The notes: generated by a model from the letters alone, not told the origin. Positions 29,743 through 38,677 are shown, counted from the first letter of the stretch. The stretch: DNA of 64,000 nt from Gammaproteobacteria bacterium (GCA_030426355.1 JAUHYQ010000003.1:124001-188000); one strand, 5' to 3'. Made by a program: numbers and translations.

Positions 29743-30635
29743 GACGCTTTGTCCTTGTTCGCCAGCATCGGGAAGCCCAGCGAGGCGCGGCCGTCGTAGT
29801 AAGTTTGTGCCACGGCGCGTGCCAGCGTGCGCACCCGCAGAATGTAGCGTTGCCGTTCGGAAACCGAAATCGCCTTGCGCGCGTCAAGCAAATTAAAATT
29901 GTGCGATGCATCCAGCACGTATTCGTAGGCCGGCAAGGCCAGGCCTTTTTCGATGAGCGCGTTGCATTGCCGTTCGGCCTCGTCAAAGCGAGCAAACAAC
30001 ACCGGCACATCCGCTTCCTCAAAATTGAACCGCGACATTTCCACTTCATTTTGATGAAAAACGTCGCCGTAAGTCACGCGACCGGCCGGACCTTCCGTCC
30101 AAACTAAATCGAATACGCTCTCGACGTCCTGCAAGTACATGGCGATGCGCTCAAGGCCGTAGGTGATCTCGCCGGTGACGGGTTTGCAGTCCAGCCCGCC
30201 CGCCTGCTGAAAATAGGTGAATTGCGTGACCTCCATGCCGTTCAGCCACACCTCCCAGCCCAGACCCCAGGCACCCAGCGTGGGCGATTCCCAGTTGTCC
30301 TCCACAAAGCGTATGTCGTGCACGGCCGTGTCTATGCCCAGATGCCGCAGCGAATTCAGGTACAAATCCTGAATATTGTCGGGCGACGGCTTCAGAGCCA
30401 CCTGAAACTGATAGTAGTGCTGCAACCGGAAAGGATTGTCGCCGTAGCGACCGTCCGTCGGTCGGCGGCTGGGCTGCACATACGCCGCGCTCCAGGGCTC
30501 CGGCCCGATGGACCGCAAAAAAGTGGCCGGATGAAAGGTGCCGGCCCCCATCGGTGCATCGAAGGGTTGCAACACCACGCAGCCCTGATCGGCCCAGTAG
30601 CGCTGTAACGACAAAATGAGATCCTGAAAAGTCAC
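29739..30635 (-). CDS. glyQ: Glycyl-tRNA synthetase alpha subunit
   Basis: This catalytic alpha subunit activates glycine with ATP. Class II signatures are plain: [38 protein letters not shown] and [19 protein letters not shown]. The frame is open upstream to a TTG at 30677, but GTG at 30635 gives [19 protein letters not shown], which aligns with known starts; neither has a strong Shine-Dalgarno. From this start it has 298 residues (E. coli 303). It is the first gene of the leftward operon glyQ-glyS-gmhB-plsC-membrane protein. Confidence 0.97.
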   Translation of the reverse strand: MTFQDLILSLQRYWADQGCVVLQPFDAPMGAGTFHPATFLRSIGPEPWSAAYVQPSRRPTDGRYGDNPFRLQHYYQFQVALKPSPDNIQDLYLNSLRHLGIDTAVHDIRFVEDNWESPTLGAWGLGWEVWLNGMEVTQFTYFQQAGGLDCKPVTGEITYGLERIAMYLQDVESVFDLVWTEGPAGRVTYGDVFHQNEVEMSRFNFEEADVPVLFARFDEAERQCNALIEKGLALPAYEYVLDASHNFNLLDARKAISVSERQRYILRVRTLARAVAQTYYDGRASLGFPMLANKDKAS

Positions 30636-30711
30636 CGGAGTGCAGTCCAAAGCCTTGAAAGGCGCGAAGTTTAGCAATTTTTGGCGTTATTGACCCTTTT
30701 ATATAGTGTCA

Positions 30712-30872
30712 GCTGTCGGGTTGAGCCTGCCCGTGGCCCTTTGCTGAGCGGGTGTCCGAGGCGAGCGAAGCAGGGATAGCGAAAGAGAGTCGAGGCCACA
30801 GTGAGCATGAGGCATGGATGCCGATGCGAACGTCCCGAAGTAAAGGGCCACGGGCGGGCTTAACCGGAAAGC
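30712..30872. repeat. Long imperfect inverted-repeat element upstream of glnA
   Basis: Arms at 30719-30745 and 30839-30865 match as inverted copies at 24 of 27 positions, with a perfect core CGTGGCCCTTT, and weaker pairing extends outward to about 30712 and 30872. The 93-base interior contains a smaller hairpin (GGCATGGATGCC, 30811-30822). The style recalls dispersed intergenic repeats found in many proteobacteria. I saw no second copy in this window, and no ORF with family support lies inside. It lies between glyQ and the glnA control sites, within the 490-base glyQ-glnA gap, which holds no gene. Confidence 0.6.
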
Positions 30873-30873
30873 C

Positions 30874-30890
30874 TGCACTAAAAACGTGCA
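30874..30890 (+). promoter_or_regulatory. NtrC-binding site 1 (glnA enhancer)
   Basis: TGCACTAAAAACGTGCA is a 17-base palindrome close to the NtrC enhancer consensus TGCACYAnnnnGGTGCA. It is centred about 128 bases before the likely glnA transcription start and 31 bases from the second site. Confidence 0.7.
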
Positions 30891-30904
30891 AAAGCTCGCG
30901 CTAA

Positions 30905-30921
30905 TGCACTAGAATAGCGCA
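30905..30921 (+). promoter_or_regulatory. NtrC-binding site 2 (glnA enhancer)
   Basis: TGCACTAGAATAGCGCA matches the same consensus with a weaker right half. The 31-bp centre-to-centre spacing, about three helical turns, mirrors the paired enhancer sites of enterobacterial glnA. Confidence 0.65.
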
Positions 30922-30982
30922 GGAAATTCGGGCGCGCTCGAAAAAGAAGCATAAAAAACAGTCTCTTAGCGCTGACATACGA

Positions 30983-30998
30983 TTGGCACGCTTTGTGC
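30983..30998 (+). promoter_or_regulatory. Sigma-54 promoter of glnA
   Basis: TTGGCACGCTTTGTGC has the diagnostic GG (30985-30986) and GC (30997-30998) separated by ten bases, with the full TTGGCACG -24 element. The start of transcription would be near 31010, leaving a leader of about 115 bases. ntrB and ntrC, encoding the sigma-54 activator system, lie downstream in this window. Confidence 0.8.
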
Positions 30999-31125
30999 AC
31001 TAATGCTTGCTCTGGTTACCGGGCCATTGGCTATGCCTGTGGCTCTGTCCGCCGATTTCAAATAACTGGTTTTTTTAACCGTATTTAGTAACCCCAGTGG
31101 AGTTTATCTCCGGAGGAGATCAAGC

Positions 31126-32538
31126 ATGACGACATCAGCCGATGTACTCAAAATGCTGAAAGAGAGTGATACCAAGTTCGTTGATTTGCGTTTCGCAGAT
31201 ACCAAGGGCAAGGAACAGCACGTCACCGTACCTGCCAGCACAATTGACGAAGATTTTTTTACCGAAGGCAAAATGTTCGACGGTTCTTCAATTTCGGGTT
31301 GGAAAGGCATCAATGAATCCGACATGATTTTAATGCCTGACGCGGATACAGCCGTGGTTGACATTTTCACCGACGACACCACCGTAAACATCCGTTGTGA
31401 TGTCTACGAACCGTCCACCATGCAGGGCTACAACCGTTGTCCGCGCATGACCGCGCGTCGTGCAGAAGAATATCTGGCTTCCACCGGCATCGCTGATACC
31501 GCGTATTTCGGCCCCGAAAATGAGTTCTTCATTTTTGACGACGTTAAGGTTCGCAATGACGTTAACGGCTGCAGCTACAAGGTGGATTCATCGGAAGGTG
31601 CATGGCAGGGCGATGCCGAGCACGCCGATGGCAATATCGGTCACCGTCCCGGCATCAAGGGCGGCTACTTCCCGGTTCCGCCGGTTGATTCGCAGCATGA
31701 CATTCGGTCGGCCATGTGTCTGGCTCTCGAAGAGTATGGCCTGGGCGTAGAGGTGCACCACCACGAGGTTGCCACCGCCGGTCAGGGCGAAATCGGCGTC
31801 AAGTTCAATACGCTGGTCAAGAAGGCCGACGAAGTGCTGATCCTCAAGTACGTGGTGCAGAACGTTGCACACAGTTACGGCAAGACCGCTACGTTCATGC
31901 CGAAACCGCTGGTGGGCGATAACGGCAACGGTATGCACGTGCATCAGTCCTTGTCGAAAGATGGCAAGAATATCTTCACGGGTGACGGCTACGGTGGTTT
32001 GTCCGAGACAGCGCTGTATTACATCGGTGGTGTTATCAAGCATGCCAAGGCCATTAACGCTTTCGCAAACGCTTCAACCAACAGCTATAAGCGCCTGGTG
32101 CCGGGCTTCGAAGCGCCGTGTATTCTGGCTTATTCGGCCCGCAACCGTTCAGCTTCGATTCGTATTCCCTTTATTTCTAATCCGAAAGGGCGTCGCATCG
32201 AAGTTCGATTCCCGGACAGCACCGCTAACCCATATCTGGCGTTCTCGGCTTTGCTGATGGCCGGTATTGACGGCATACAGAACAAGATCCATCCCGGCGA
32301 TGCCATGGACAAGGATTTGTATGATCTTCCGCCGGAAGAAGAGGCTCAGCTGAAAACGGTTTGCTATTCGCTGGATCAGGCGCTCGATGCGCTGGACAAC
32401 GATCGCGAATTTCTGCTGGCGGGTGATGTGTTCGATAACGACCTTATTGATGCTTACCTGCAGCTTAAGAACCAGGAAGTTCAGCGTCTGCGGATGAGCA
32501 CGCACCCGTGCGAAATCGAGATGTACTACAGCCTGTAG
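31126..32538 (+). CDS. glnA: Glutamine synthetase type I
   Basis: This 470-residue dodecameric enzyme makes glutamine from glutamate, ammonia and ATP. The N-terminal beta-grasp segment ([15 protein letters not shown]) and the catalytic core with [48 protein letters not shown] and the ATP-site NRSASIRIP are intact. The adenylylation loop DLYDLPPEE carries the tyrosine modified by GlnE in proteobacteria, so activity is probably controlled by adenylylation. A strong Shine-Dalgarno (GGAGGAG) precedes the ATG. Expression should be nitrogen-regulated through the upstream sigma-54 promoter. Confidence 0.99.
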   Translation: MTTSADVLKMLKESDTKFVDLRFADTKGKEQHVTVPASTIDEDFFTEGKMFDGSSISGWKGINESDMILMPDADTAVVDIFTDDTTVNIRCDVYEPSTMQGYNRCPRMTARRAEEYLASTGIADTAYFGPENEFFIFDDVKVRNDVNGCSYKVDSSEGAWQGDAEHADGNIGHRPGIKGGYFPVPPVDSQHDIRSAMCLALEEYGLGVEVHHHEVATAGQGEIGVKFNTLVKKADEVLILKYVVQNVAHSYGKTATFMPKPLVGDNGNGMHVHQSLSKDGKNIFTGDGYGGLSETALYYIGGVIKHAKAINAFANASTNSYKRLVPGFEAPCILAYSARNRSASIRIPFISNPKGRRIEVRFPDSTANPYLAFSALLMAGIDGIQNKIHPGDAMDKDLYDLPPEEEAQLKTVCYSLDQALDALDNDREFLLAGDVFDNDLIDAYLQLKNQEVQRLRMSTHPCEIEMYYSL

Positions 32539-32563
32539 GCCTTAGGCATGAAACATAAGCTGG

Positions 32564-32596
32564 CCAACCTCCCGGGCCGCAAGCCCGGGAGGTTGG
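32564..32596 (+). terminator. Strong hairpin after glnA
   Basis: A perfect 14-base stem (32564-32577 with 32583-32596, CCAACCTCCCGGGC and its complement) closes on a five-base loop, 25 bases after the glnA stop. No T-run follows, so it may attenuate or stabilise the glnA transcript rather than terminate it fully. It separates glnA from the downstream gene and ntrBC. Confidence 0.65.
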
Positions 32597-32633
32597 GTTG
32601 GCTCATCAGGCGGCTTGGCGTTATGCTGTGACC

Positions 32634-33173
32634 ATGCACAAGCACATGCTTTTACCTGCGCTGGTCGTTTCCAGCCTGATGTTAACCGCCACGGCCCTGG
32701 CCGAGCAGATCTACCGTTGGGTAGATGGCAACGGTCAGGTTCATTACTCGGATGTACCGCGTGATGGGGCCGAGCAGATCGATGTTGATCCTGCGCAAGC
32801 GTTTTCGTCAGGCGTCATTGCGCGTTCTTCCTCATCTCCGTCCGTCGAACCGTCCGCGGCGGAAGCGGTCGCTGTTTACGATGCGCTCGATATCGTAAGC
32901 CCGACGCAGGAGGAATCGATTTGGAACACCGGCGGCATTATCACCGTGTCAGTCAGTTCGAGTCCGGCGCTGAAACCGGGTCACAGCGTCCGAATTTACT
33001 ACGATGGCAATCCGGTCAACGAGAGTTCGTCGCGAGCGATGAGCGTGCAGTTGTCAGAGGTGTATCGCGGGGAGCACCGTATCTCGGCGGAGATACTGGA
33101 CGTGAACGGCATCGTGGTGAAGCAGTCCGCACCGGTGACGTTTTTCTACAAACAGAGCAACGTCAGCAACTGA
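32634..33173 (+). CDS. DUF4124-domain exported protein
   Basis: This 179-residue secreted protein has a signal peptide (to about residue 23, TATALA) followed by the DUF4124 motif IYRWVDGNGQVHYSDVPRDG at 25-44. A serine/alanine-rich linker leads to a C-terminal beta-rich half (about 100-175, from TGGIITVSVS) that looks like an immunoglobulin-like fold. DUF4124 proteins are periplasmic and of unknown function. The ATG at 32634 was preferred to an earlier in-frame one because it directly starts the signal peptide. A DUF4124 gene between glnA and ntrB is a recurring arrangement in some gammaproteobacteria, as I recall, but the reason is not known. Confidence 0.85.
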   Translation: MHKHMLLPALVVSSLMLTATALAEQIYRWVDGNGQVHYSDVPRDGAEQIDVDPAQAFSSGVIARSSSSPSVEPSAAEAVAVYDALDIVSPTQEESIWNTGGIITVSVSSSPALKPGHSVRIYYDGNPVNESSSRAMSVQLSEVYRGEHRISAEILDVNGIVVKQSAPVTFFYKQSNVSN

Positions 33174-33199
33174 CGCTCTCGTCGGACCAGTGCGCCGGC

Positions 33200-34303
33200 A
33201 TGACTCATAAAAAGATCGCGGGTAAATCTGCCGCACCCGCCGATTTCGAAAAACTGTTTGATTCACTGTCAACCGCGGTCGCGGTGCTGGACGCAAACAA
33301 TTGCGTTATGGCCCTGAACACGGCTGCCGAGGGACTGCTCGGCATCAGTGCGAACCGGGCCCTGACCCGACCGTTTGCAGGCCTGACGCCCGGTCTTGAT
33401 AACATTGCTTCACTCTGCGCCCGCGCGCGCGCAGAGAATCAGAGCTTCGGCGAAATGTTGCGCATAATGGCACCGCAGCGTGACGGCAGTGAACTTGAGC
33501 TGGCGACGCGGGTCAGTCCGGCGGGCGACGGCAGCAACGAGACGCTCATTATTGAGTTGTTTGATATTACCCAGCGCCATCATCTGGATCGCGAAAGCGC
33601 GCTGGTAGCGCAACGCGGTGTCAGCCAGCGGATGCTGCGCCAGCTGGCGCATGAAATCCGCAACCCGCTGGGTGGTCTGCGCGGCGCGGCGCAATTGCTC
33701 GAAGGCGAGCTGGATCCGTCCCTGCGAGAATTTACGCGGGTGATCATTGGCGAAGCTGACCGCTTGGAAGGACTGGTGGCTGGCCTGCTCGGCCCTGGCG
33801 GCCAACCCAAACTGCAACGCATCAACCTGCACGAAGTGCTCGAGCATGTCGCGCGATTGGTCAGCAGTGAGACTCCCGGTCTGGAATTAGTTCGTGATTA
33901 CGATCCAAGTTTGCCGGATCTATTGTTGGATCGGGACCAAATGACTCAGGCCTTTCTCAATCTGGCGCGCAACGCGGCGCAGGCAAACGACGGTGTGGGC
34001 AGAGTTGTGTTGCGGACGCGTGTCGGCACCAACCAGGTGCTCAGTAATCGCGTGCACCGCCTGGTCGTAGTCGTGGATGTTGAAGACGACGGCCCCGGCG
34101 TGCCCGAGGACATCGCCGAGACTATTTTTTACCCTTTGGTGACAGGCCGCAAGGACGGCACTGGCATTGGTTTGCCGCTGGCTCAGGAACTGGTTAATCG
34201 CCACGACGGACTGATTGAGTTCGTTTCCCGTCCCGGCAAGACGATTTTTTCGGTGAGCTTGCCCGTGTCGGAAGAACGCCTGGCAGCAGTGGCGGCATCA
34301 TGA
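33200..34303 (+). CDS. ntrB: Nitrogen regulation sensor kinase NtrB (GlnL)
   Basis: This 367-residue cytosolic kinase/phosphatase controls NtrC phosphorylation in response to PII protein. It has an N-terminal PAS-like domain (ADFEKLFDSLSTAVAVLDAN, about 13-120), an H-box with the phosphorylated histidine in LAHEIRNPLGGLRGAAQLLE, an N-box (AFLNLARNAAQA) and G-boxes DDGPGVPED and KDGTGIGLPLAQEL. The frame extends far upstream inside the DUF4124 gene, so the ATG at 33200 is the sensible start. It overlaps ntrC by four bases. Confidence 0.96.
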   Translation: MTHKKIAGKSAAPADFEKLFDSLSTAVAVLDANNCVMALNTAAEGLLGISANRALTRPFAGLTPGLDNIASLCARARAENQSFGEMLRIMAPQRDGSELELATRVSPAGDGSNETLIIELFDITQRHHLDRESALVAQRGVSQRMLRQLAHEIRNPLGGLRGAAQLLEGELDPSLREFTRVIIGEADRLEGLVAGLLGPGGQPKLQRINLHEVLEHVARLVSSETPGLELVRDYDPSLPDLLLDRDQMTQAFLNLARNAAQANDGVGRVVLRTRVGTNQVLSNRVHRLVVVVDVEDDGPGVPEDIAETIFYPLVTGRKDGTGIGLPLAQELVNRHDGLIEFVSRPGKTIFSVSLPVSEERLAAVAAS

Positions 34304-35706
34304 ATCAAGCCCCAAAACAAAGTGTCTGGATCGTTGACGATGACGATTCGGTCCGTTGGGTTCTGGAGAAAGCCATGCAGCGCGACGGCATGCATGTGCG
34401 CGGCTTTGCCGACCCGCATGCGGCTCTGGACGAGCTCGCACTTGAAAGGCCGGATGTGCTTATCACCGATATCCGCATGCCCGGTATGGACGGACTGGAG
34501 TTTTCCAGTCATATCGCGGCCATGAATATTGATCTACCGATTATTGTGATCACGGCGCATACCGATCTGGACAGCGCTGTTGCGGCTTATCAGTCCGGCG
34601 CGTTCGAATATTTGCCAAAGCCTTTTGACGTGGATGATGCGGTGTCTCTGGTGAACCGCGCCGCTGCGGCAGGCCGCGCAAGAAAGGCGGGCGGCGCAGC
34701 GGAAATTACCCGGGGCATGTCCGGCATGGTGGGTCAGGCACCGGCCATGCAGGACGTGTTCCGGACCATCGGTCGATTATCACGCGCCAGCATGACGGTG
34801 TTGATTACCGGCGAGTCGGGAACCGGGAAGGAGCTGGTCGCACGTGCGCTGCACGAACACAGCCCGCGGGTAAATGCGCCGTTCGTGGCGCTTAATACCA
34901 CAGCGATTGCGGCGGAGCTGCTGGAATCGGAATTGTTCGGGCACGAGCGCGGCGCGTTTACGGGTGCCGACAGACAACGCATCGGCCGTTTCGAGCAGGC
35001 GCACGGTGGAACCCTGTTTCTTGATGAAATCGGCGATATGTCGACCGATCTGCAAACCCGCTTGTTACGCGTGCTCGCCGAGGGCGAGTTCTATCGCGTG
35101 GGCGGCCAGAAGGCAATTCATGTCGATGTGCGGATTATTGCCGCCACTAATCAGAATCTCGAAACCGCTGTGCAGGAAGGCCGGTTTAGAGAAGATCTCT
35201 ATCATCGCCTGAATGTCATGCGCATAAACACACCGCCCCTGCGCGAAAGGCGCGAAGATATTCCCATGCTGGTCAGTCACTATCTGGAAAAGTCGAGCGA
35301 TGAGCTGGGTGTGCCGCGCAAGAGCATAAGCGATGAAGCACTGCGGTTGTTGACGCGATTTGACTGGCCGGGCAATGTGCGGCAGTTGGTCAATGCGACG
35401 CGACGCATGATCGTGACCTCACCCGGAAACGAAATTTGTGCATCCGATGTGCCTGCGGAAATTGCCGGCACAGCCAGCAAGGATCGAAGCAGTGCCTGGA
35501 CAAGTGAATTGTCGCGGTGGGCGGCAAGCCGCCTGGCCAACGGTAGCGCCACGCCGTTATTGGATGACGCGCAGCCGCAGTTTGAAAAAGCGCTGATTGT
35601 GGCGGCACTGCAGGCGGCTGGCGGTCGCAAGCAGGATGCGGCCCGATTGCTGGGTTGGGGTCGCAACACGCTGACGCGGAAGATTAAAGACCTGGGGTTG
35701 GGCTAA
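34300..35706 (+). CDS. ntrC: Nitrogen regulation response regulator NtrC (GlnG)
   Basis: This 468-residue sigma-54 activator has a receiver domain with the phospho-acceptor aspartate in LITDIRMPGMDGLEF (near residue 54). An AAA+ domain follows with Walker A GESGTGKELVARALHEHS, the sigma-54 loop GAFTGA, and Walker B GGTLFLDEIGDM. The C-terminal Fis-type helix-turn-helix is AAGGRKQDAARLLGWGRNTL. It should act at the paired sites upstream of glnA. Length matches E. coli NtrC (469). Confidence 0.97.
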   Translation: MNQAPKQSVWIVDDDDSVRWVLEKAMQRDGMHVRGFADPHAALDELALERPDVLITDIRMPGMDGLEFSSHIAAMNIDLPIIVITAHTDLDSAVAAYQSGAFEYLPKPFDVDDAVSLVNRAAAAGRARKAGGAAEITRGMSGMVGQAPAMQDVFRTIGRLSRASMTVLITGESGTGKELVARALHEHSPRVNAPFVALNTTAIAAELLESELFGHERGAFTGADRQRIGRFEQAHGGTLFLDEIGDMSTDLQTRLLRVLAEGEFYRVGGQKAIHVDVRIIAATNQNLETAVQEGRFREDLYHRLNVMRINTPPLRERREDIPMLVSHYLEKSSDELGVPRKSISDEALRLLTRFDWPGNVRQLVNATRRMIVTSPGNEICASDVPAEIAGTASKDRSSAWTSELSRWAASRLANGSATPLLDDAQPQFEKALIVAALQAAGGRKQDAARLLGWGRNTLTRKIKDLGLG

Positions 35707-35736
35707 CCGCAGGCGCCGCTTAGCGCGGTAAATCGT

Positions 35737-36561
35737 ATGAACCTTTTACTTGTTGCCGTCACTGTTCTTTGTCTTGCCCTTACAGTCTGGCGGCTTCGCC
35801 ATCGGGCCCGTCGGCGCCATTTCCTGCAGCTTGCCAGCGAGCCGCTCGAGCCGAGTTTGCTCGAGGTGTTGCGCCGGCGCATGCCGCTTTACCAGCGGTT
35901 GCCGTCTGACTTGCAGCTTCGGCTGCAGGGCCTGGTGAACGTATTCCTGAATGACAAGAACTTTTTCGGCTCTGGCGGCCTTGCGGTTACCGATGAAATG
36001 CGCCTGACGGTGGCGGGCAATGCCTGCCTGTTGTTGCTGAACCGTGATAACCCGCGCTTCCCGGGTTCCCGTACGGTTATTCTTTATCCGGAAGCCTTTG
36101 TTGCGCCAGAGATAGCGCAGGATGGGGCCGTTGTTCACGAGGGCCTGTCCGTTCGGCTTGGCGAATCCTGGCGGCGCGGCCCGGTGATCCTGTCTTGGGC
36201 AGACGTGCTGCGGGGCATTGATAATCCTGGCGACGGACACAACGTCGTGATCCATGAGTTCGCCCACAAGCTTGACGAACAAAACGGCCCCATGGACGGT
36301 TTGCCGGTGCTGCGCCGCCATGGGGACTACCCGGACTGGGCGCAGATCATGACCCGGGAGTTTGCTGATCTGGTCGAGCGCGCGGCCCGCCGCAGAAACC
36401 GTGTCCTCGATGAATACGGGACCACTTCCCCGGCCGAATTTTTCGCTGTTGCATCCGAAGCATTCTTTGAGCGGGGGCTGCAAATGAAGGCGCAACTACC
36501 CGGCTTGTATGCGCAACTCGAACGGTATTACGGAGTGAATCCCGCAGGATGGGGAAATTAA
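35737..36561 (+). CDS. mtfA: Zinc-dependent peptidase MtfA (M90)
   Basis: This 274-residue protein starts with a hydrophobic helix (residues 3-18). The M90 zinc motif VIHEFAHKLDEQNGPMDGLP is at about 170-189, with a further downstream glutamate in SPAEFFAVASEAFFE that should complete the site. In E. coli MtfA binds the repressor Mlc and affects PtsG expression; no mlc or ptsG is in this window. Its gap to ntrC is 30 bases, and it converges with ppiB. Confidence 0.92.
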   Translation: MNLLLVAVTVLCLALTVWRLRHRARRRHFLQLASEPLEPSLLEVLRRRMPLYQRLPSDLQLRLQGLVNVFLNDKNFFGSGGLAVTDEMRLTVAGNACLLLLNRDNPRFPGSRTVILYPEAFVAPEIAQDGAVVHEGLSVRLGESWRRGPVILSWADVLRGIDNPGDGHNVVIHEFAHKLDEQNGPMDGLPVLRRHGDYPDWAQIMTREFADLVERAARRRNRVLDEYGTTSPAEFFAVASEAFFERGLQMKAQLPGLYAQLERYYGVNPAGWGN

Positions 36562-36576
36562 CGCTGACTTGGCCCG

Positions 36577-37056
36577 CTAGCCCGCGACCGAAACTTTGAT
36601 CATTTCGTCACCCGCTGCGATGGCGTCAACGACATCGAGCCCTTCGGTCACTTTGCCGAACACCGTGTGACGACCGTTCAAATGAGGCTGCGGCCCGTGG
36701 CAAATAAAGAACTGGCTGCCGTTGGTGCCCGGGCCTGCATTGGCCATGGATAATGAGCCGCGCTCATGCTGATGCGGGTTGCCCTCGAACTCATCTTCGA
36801 AGCGATAGCCCGGGCCACCTGTCCCGGTCCCGGTCGGATCGCCGCCCTGAATCATGAAATCGGCAATAACCCGGTGGAAAATGACGCCGTCGTAGAAACC
36901 TTCCCGCGCAAGGAATACAAAGTTATTAACGGTTTTCGGGGCCGCGGCAGCATACAACTCCAGCTCTATTGTGCCTTTGTTCGTTTCCATCGATACGGTG
37001 TAATTGCCGTCCGCATCGATCTGCATTTCCGGCGGGCTCGACCATTGTTTACTCAT
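36577..37056 (-). CDS. ppiB: Peptidyl-prolyl cis-trans isomerase, cyclophilin type
   Basis: This 159-residue cytoplasmic cyclophilin accelerates proline isomerisation in folding proteins. Active-site motifs are [20 protein letters not shown] and [20 protein letters not shown], the classical cyclophilin pattern. There is no signal peptide, so it is PpiB-like rather than periplasmic PpiA. It lies 54 bases downstream of pyrD on the same strand. Confidence 0.95.
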   Translation of the reverse strand: MSKQWSSPPEMQIDADGNYTVSMETNKGTIELELYAAAAPKTVNNFVFLAREGFYDGVIFHRVIADFMIQGGDPTGTGTGGPGYRFEDEFEGNPHQHERGSLSMANAGPGTNGSQFFICHGPQPHLNGRHTVFGKVTEGLDVVDAIAAGDEMIKVSVAG

Positions 37057-37110
37057 GTTTATTCCTTGCTAATTTTCCTGAAGTGAATTTTGAGGGTATT
37101 GAACCGGCAT

Positions 37111-38106
37111 TTAGCCCGAAACGGCTTCATCCAGCTCATCATCCGGAGCATGCATGCTGCCCACCAGTGCTGCAACCGATTTGAAATGATTGGCGGCAAG
37201 ATACTCCGCGATGCCCGCGTTGATGGCTTTGCAGACAAGCGGATCGTAGAAAAGCGCCGTGCCGACGCCCACAGCAGAAGCGCCTGCGATGATAAACTCC
37301 AGCGCATCACGGGCGGATGTGACCCCGCCCTGTCCGATGATCGGAATGTTATGCCGGCGCGTGACTTCGTAGACCTGCTTTACTTTTAACAGCGCAATAG
37401 GCTTGATGGCCGGCCCCGACAAGCCGCCCTGAATGTTGCCAATAACCGGCGCGCGCTTGTGGACATCAATTGCCATGCCCATCAGCGTGTTGATTACCGC
37501 GAACCCATCGGTACCTGCCTCTATACAGCGGCGAGCATTCTCCTGAATGTCGGTCTGGTTCGGCGACAGTTTGGTGATAATTGGCTTGCGCGTATTTGCC
37601 CGGCAGGCTTCAACCACTCGCGCAGACATATCCGGGTCGTTACCGAAAGACACACCGCCTTCTTTGACGTTCGGACAGGAAATATTAATTTCGATCGCAT
37701 CAATCGGCGAATCATCAAACCGTTTGGTTACGCGAGCGTATTCGTCAACGGTGGAACCGCATACGTTGGCTATGAAGCGGGTTTCGCTGAAGTCGAGGGT
37801 GGGCAGTATGTCGTCAACGACTTTGTCCACGCCCGGGTTTTGCAGCCCGATGGCGTTCAGCATGCCGGCGGGTGTTTCGTAGACCCGATGTGGGGCGTTG
37901 CCCAGGCGAGGTTCGCCCGTGGTGCCCTTTAATACGATAGCTCCGGCATCGCGGTTCGAGAAACCCGCCACACGGGTGTATTCTTCGCCGAAACCCACGC
38001 AGCCTGACAGCAACACGATGGGCGAACTCATCGTCATGCCACAAAACCCGGTGGCCAGTGAGCCGGGGAGTTTATGAGTGTCAGTGTTGTTTTTGCTATC
38101 TGGCAT
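37111..38106 (-). CDS. pyrD: Dihydroorotate dehydrogenase, class 1B-like
   Basis: This 331-residue FMN enzyme of pyrimidine synthesis oxidises dihydroorotate to orotate. The flavin/substrate motifs are IVLKGTTGEPRLGN, YETPAGMLNAIGLQNPGVD and, with the catalytic cysteine, EINISCPNVKEGGVSFG; the C-terminal phosphate site is IPIIGQGGV. A catalytic cysteine and cytosolic form mark class 1, and the sequence looks like the 1B type. That type usually needs the flavin-iron-sulfur partner PyrK, and no pyrK is adjacent. Most gammaproteobacteria instead use the membrane class 2 enzyme. It is divergent from trmL with 22 bases between them. Confidence 0.88.
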   Translation of the reverse strand: MPDSKNNTDTHKLPGSLATGFCGMTMSSPIVLLSGCVGFGEEYTRVAGFSNRDAGAIVLKGTTGEPRLGNAPHRVYETPAGMLNAIGLQNPGVDKVVDDILPTLDFSETRFIANVCGSTVDEYARVTKRFDDSPIDAIEINISCPNVKEGGVSFGNDPDMSARVVEACRANTRKPIITKLSPNQTDIQENARRCIEAGTDGFAVINTLMGMAIDVHKRAPVIGNIQGGLSGPAIKPIALLKVKQVYEVTRRHNIPIIGQGGVTSARDALEFIIAGASAVGVGTALFYDPLVCKAINAGIAEYLAANHFKSVAALVGSMHAPDDELDEAVSG

Positions 38107-38128
38107 AGTGCTTTAGTGAGCTACAGGC

Positions 38129-38593
38129 GTGTTTGATCTGATTCTTTATCAGCCGGAGATACCCCCGAACACGGGCAACATCATACGCGTTTGTGCCAAC
38201 ACCGGCACTACGTTGCACCTCGTACACCCGCTGGGTTTCGAACTGGACGACCGGCGTATGCGCCGTGCCGGGCTTGATTATCACGAATTTGCTGCAATCA
38301 CGCAGCACGACACACTGGAGGACTGCCTGACCGCGCTCAAAGGTCGCCGGATCTTTGCACTGTCGACCCGCGGCAAGCGCAATTACAGCGATGTCATTTA
38401 TCGCGCGGGCGATGCGTTTTTATTTGGCCCTGAAACGCGTGGTTTGCCGCAGGAAACGCTCGACGCCCTGCCTGCCGATCAGCGTCTGCGCATTCCGATG
38501 CGCCCGGACAATCGCAGTCTTAATCTCTCGAATTCGGCTGCAATCGTGATCTATGAAGCGTGGCGACAGCAGGATTTTATTGGCGGGCAATAA
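38129..38593 (+). CDS. trmL: tRNA (cytidine/uridine-34 2'-O) methyltransferase TrmL
   Basis: This 154-residue SPOUT methyltransferase modifies the wobble ribose of tRNA-Leu isoacceptors with S-adenosylmethionine. It starts with GTG, giving FDLILYQPEIPPNTGNIIR, the universal TrmL start. The knot region has FGPETRGLPQETLDAL and IPMRPDNRSLNLSNSAAIV. Length matches E. coli TrmL (157). It is followed by a hairpin terminator and converges with gpsA. Confidence 0.97.
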   Translation: MFDLILYQPEIPPNTGNIIRVCANTGTTLHLVHPLGFELDDRRMRRAGLDYHEFAAITQHDTLEDCLTALKGRRIFALSTRGKRNYSDVIYRAGDAFLFGPETRGLPQETLDALPADQRLRIPMRPDNRSLNLSNSAAIVIYEAWRQQDFIGGQ

Positions 38594-38626
38594 TCGGACT
38601 GAAAATCATGACTGAACGCTTCACAA

Positions 38627-38642
38627 TGTGACACAAGTCACA
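38627..38642. promoter_or_regulatory. Perfect CRP/Vfr-type palindrome in a convergent gap
   Basis: TGTGACACAAGTCACA is a perfect TGTGA-N6-TCACA site with a self-complementary outer half. It lies between the convergent ends of trmL and gpsA, 34 bases after the trmL stop. A TAAATT at 38664-38669 sits where the -10 of a class II CRP promoter would fall (start near 38676), but transcription from there would meet the trmL terminator almost at once. Confidence 0.5.
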
Positions 38643-38677
38643 ATAAAACTTCATTCGTTACGCTAAATTAGACCCAT

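Noticed and set aside
35746-36495. Long antisense frame opposite mtfA
   Set aside because: The MtfA zinc motif and length make the plus-strand gene certain; the antisense frame shows no family features.
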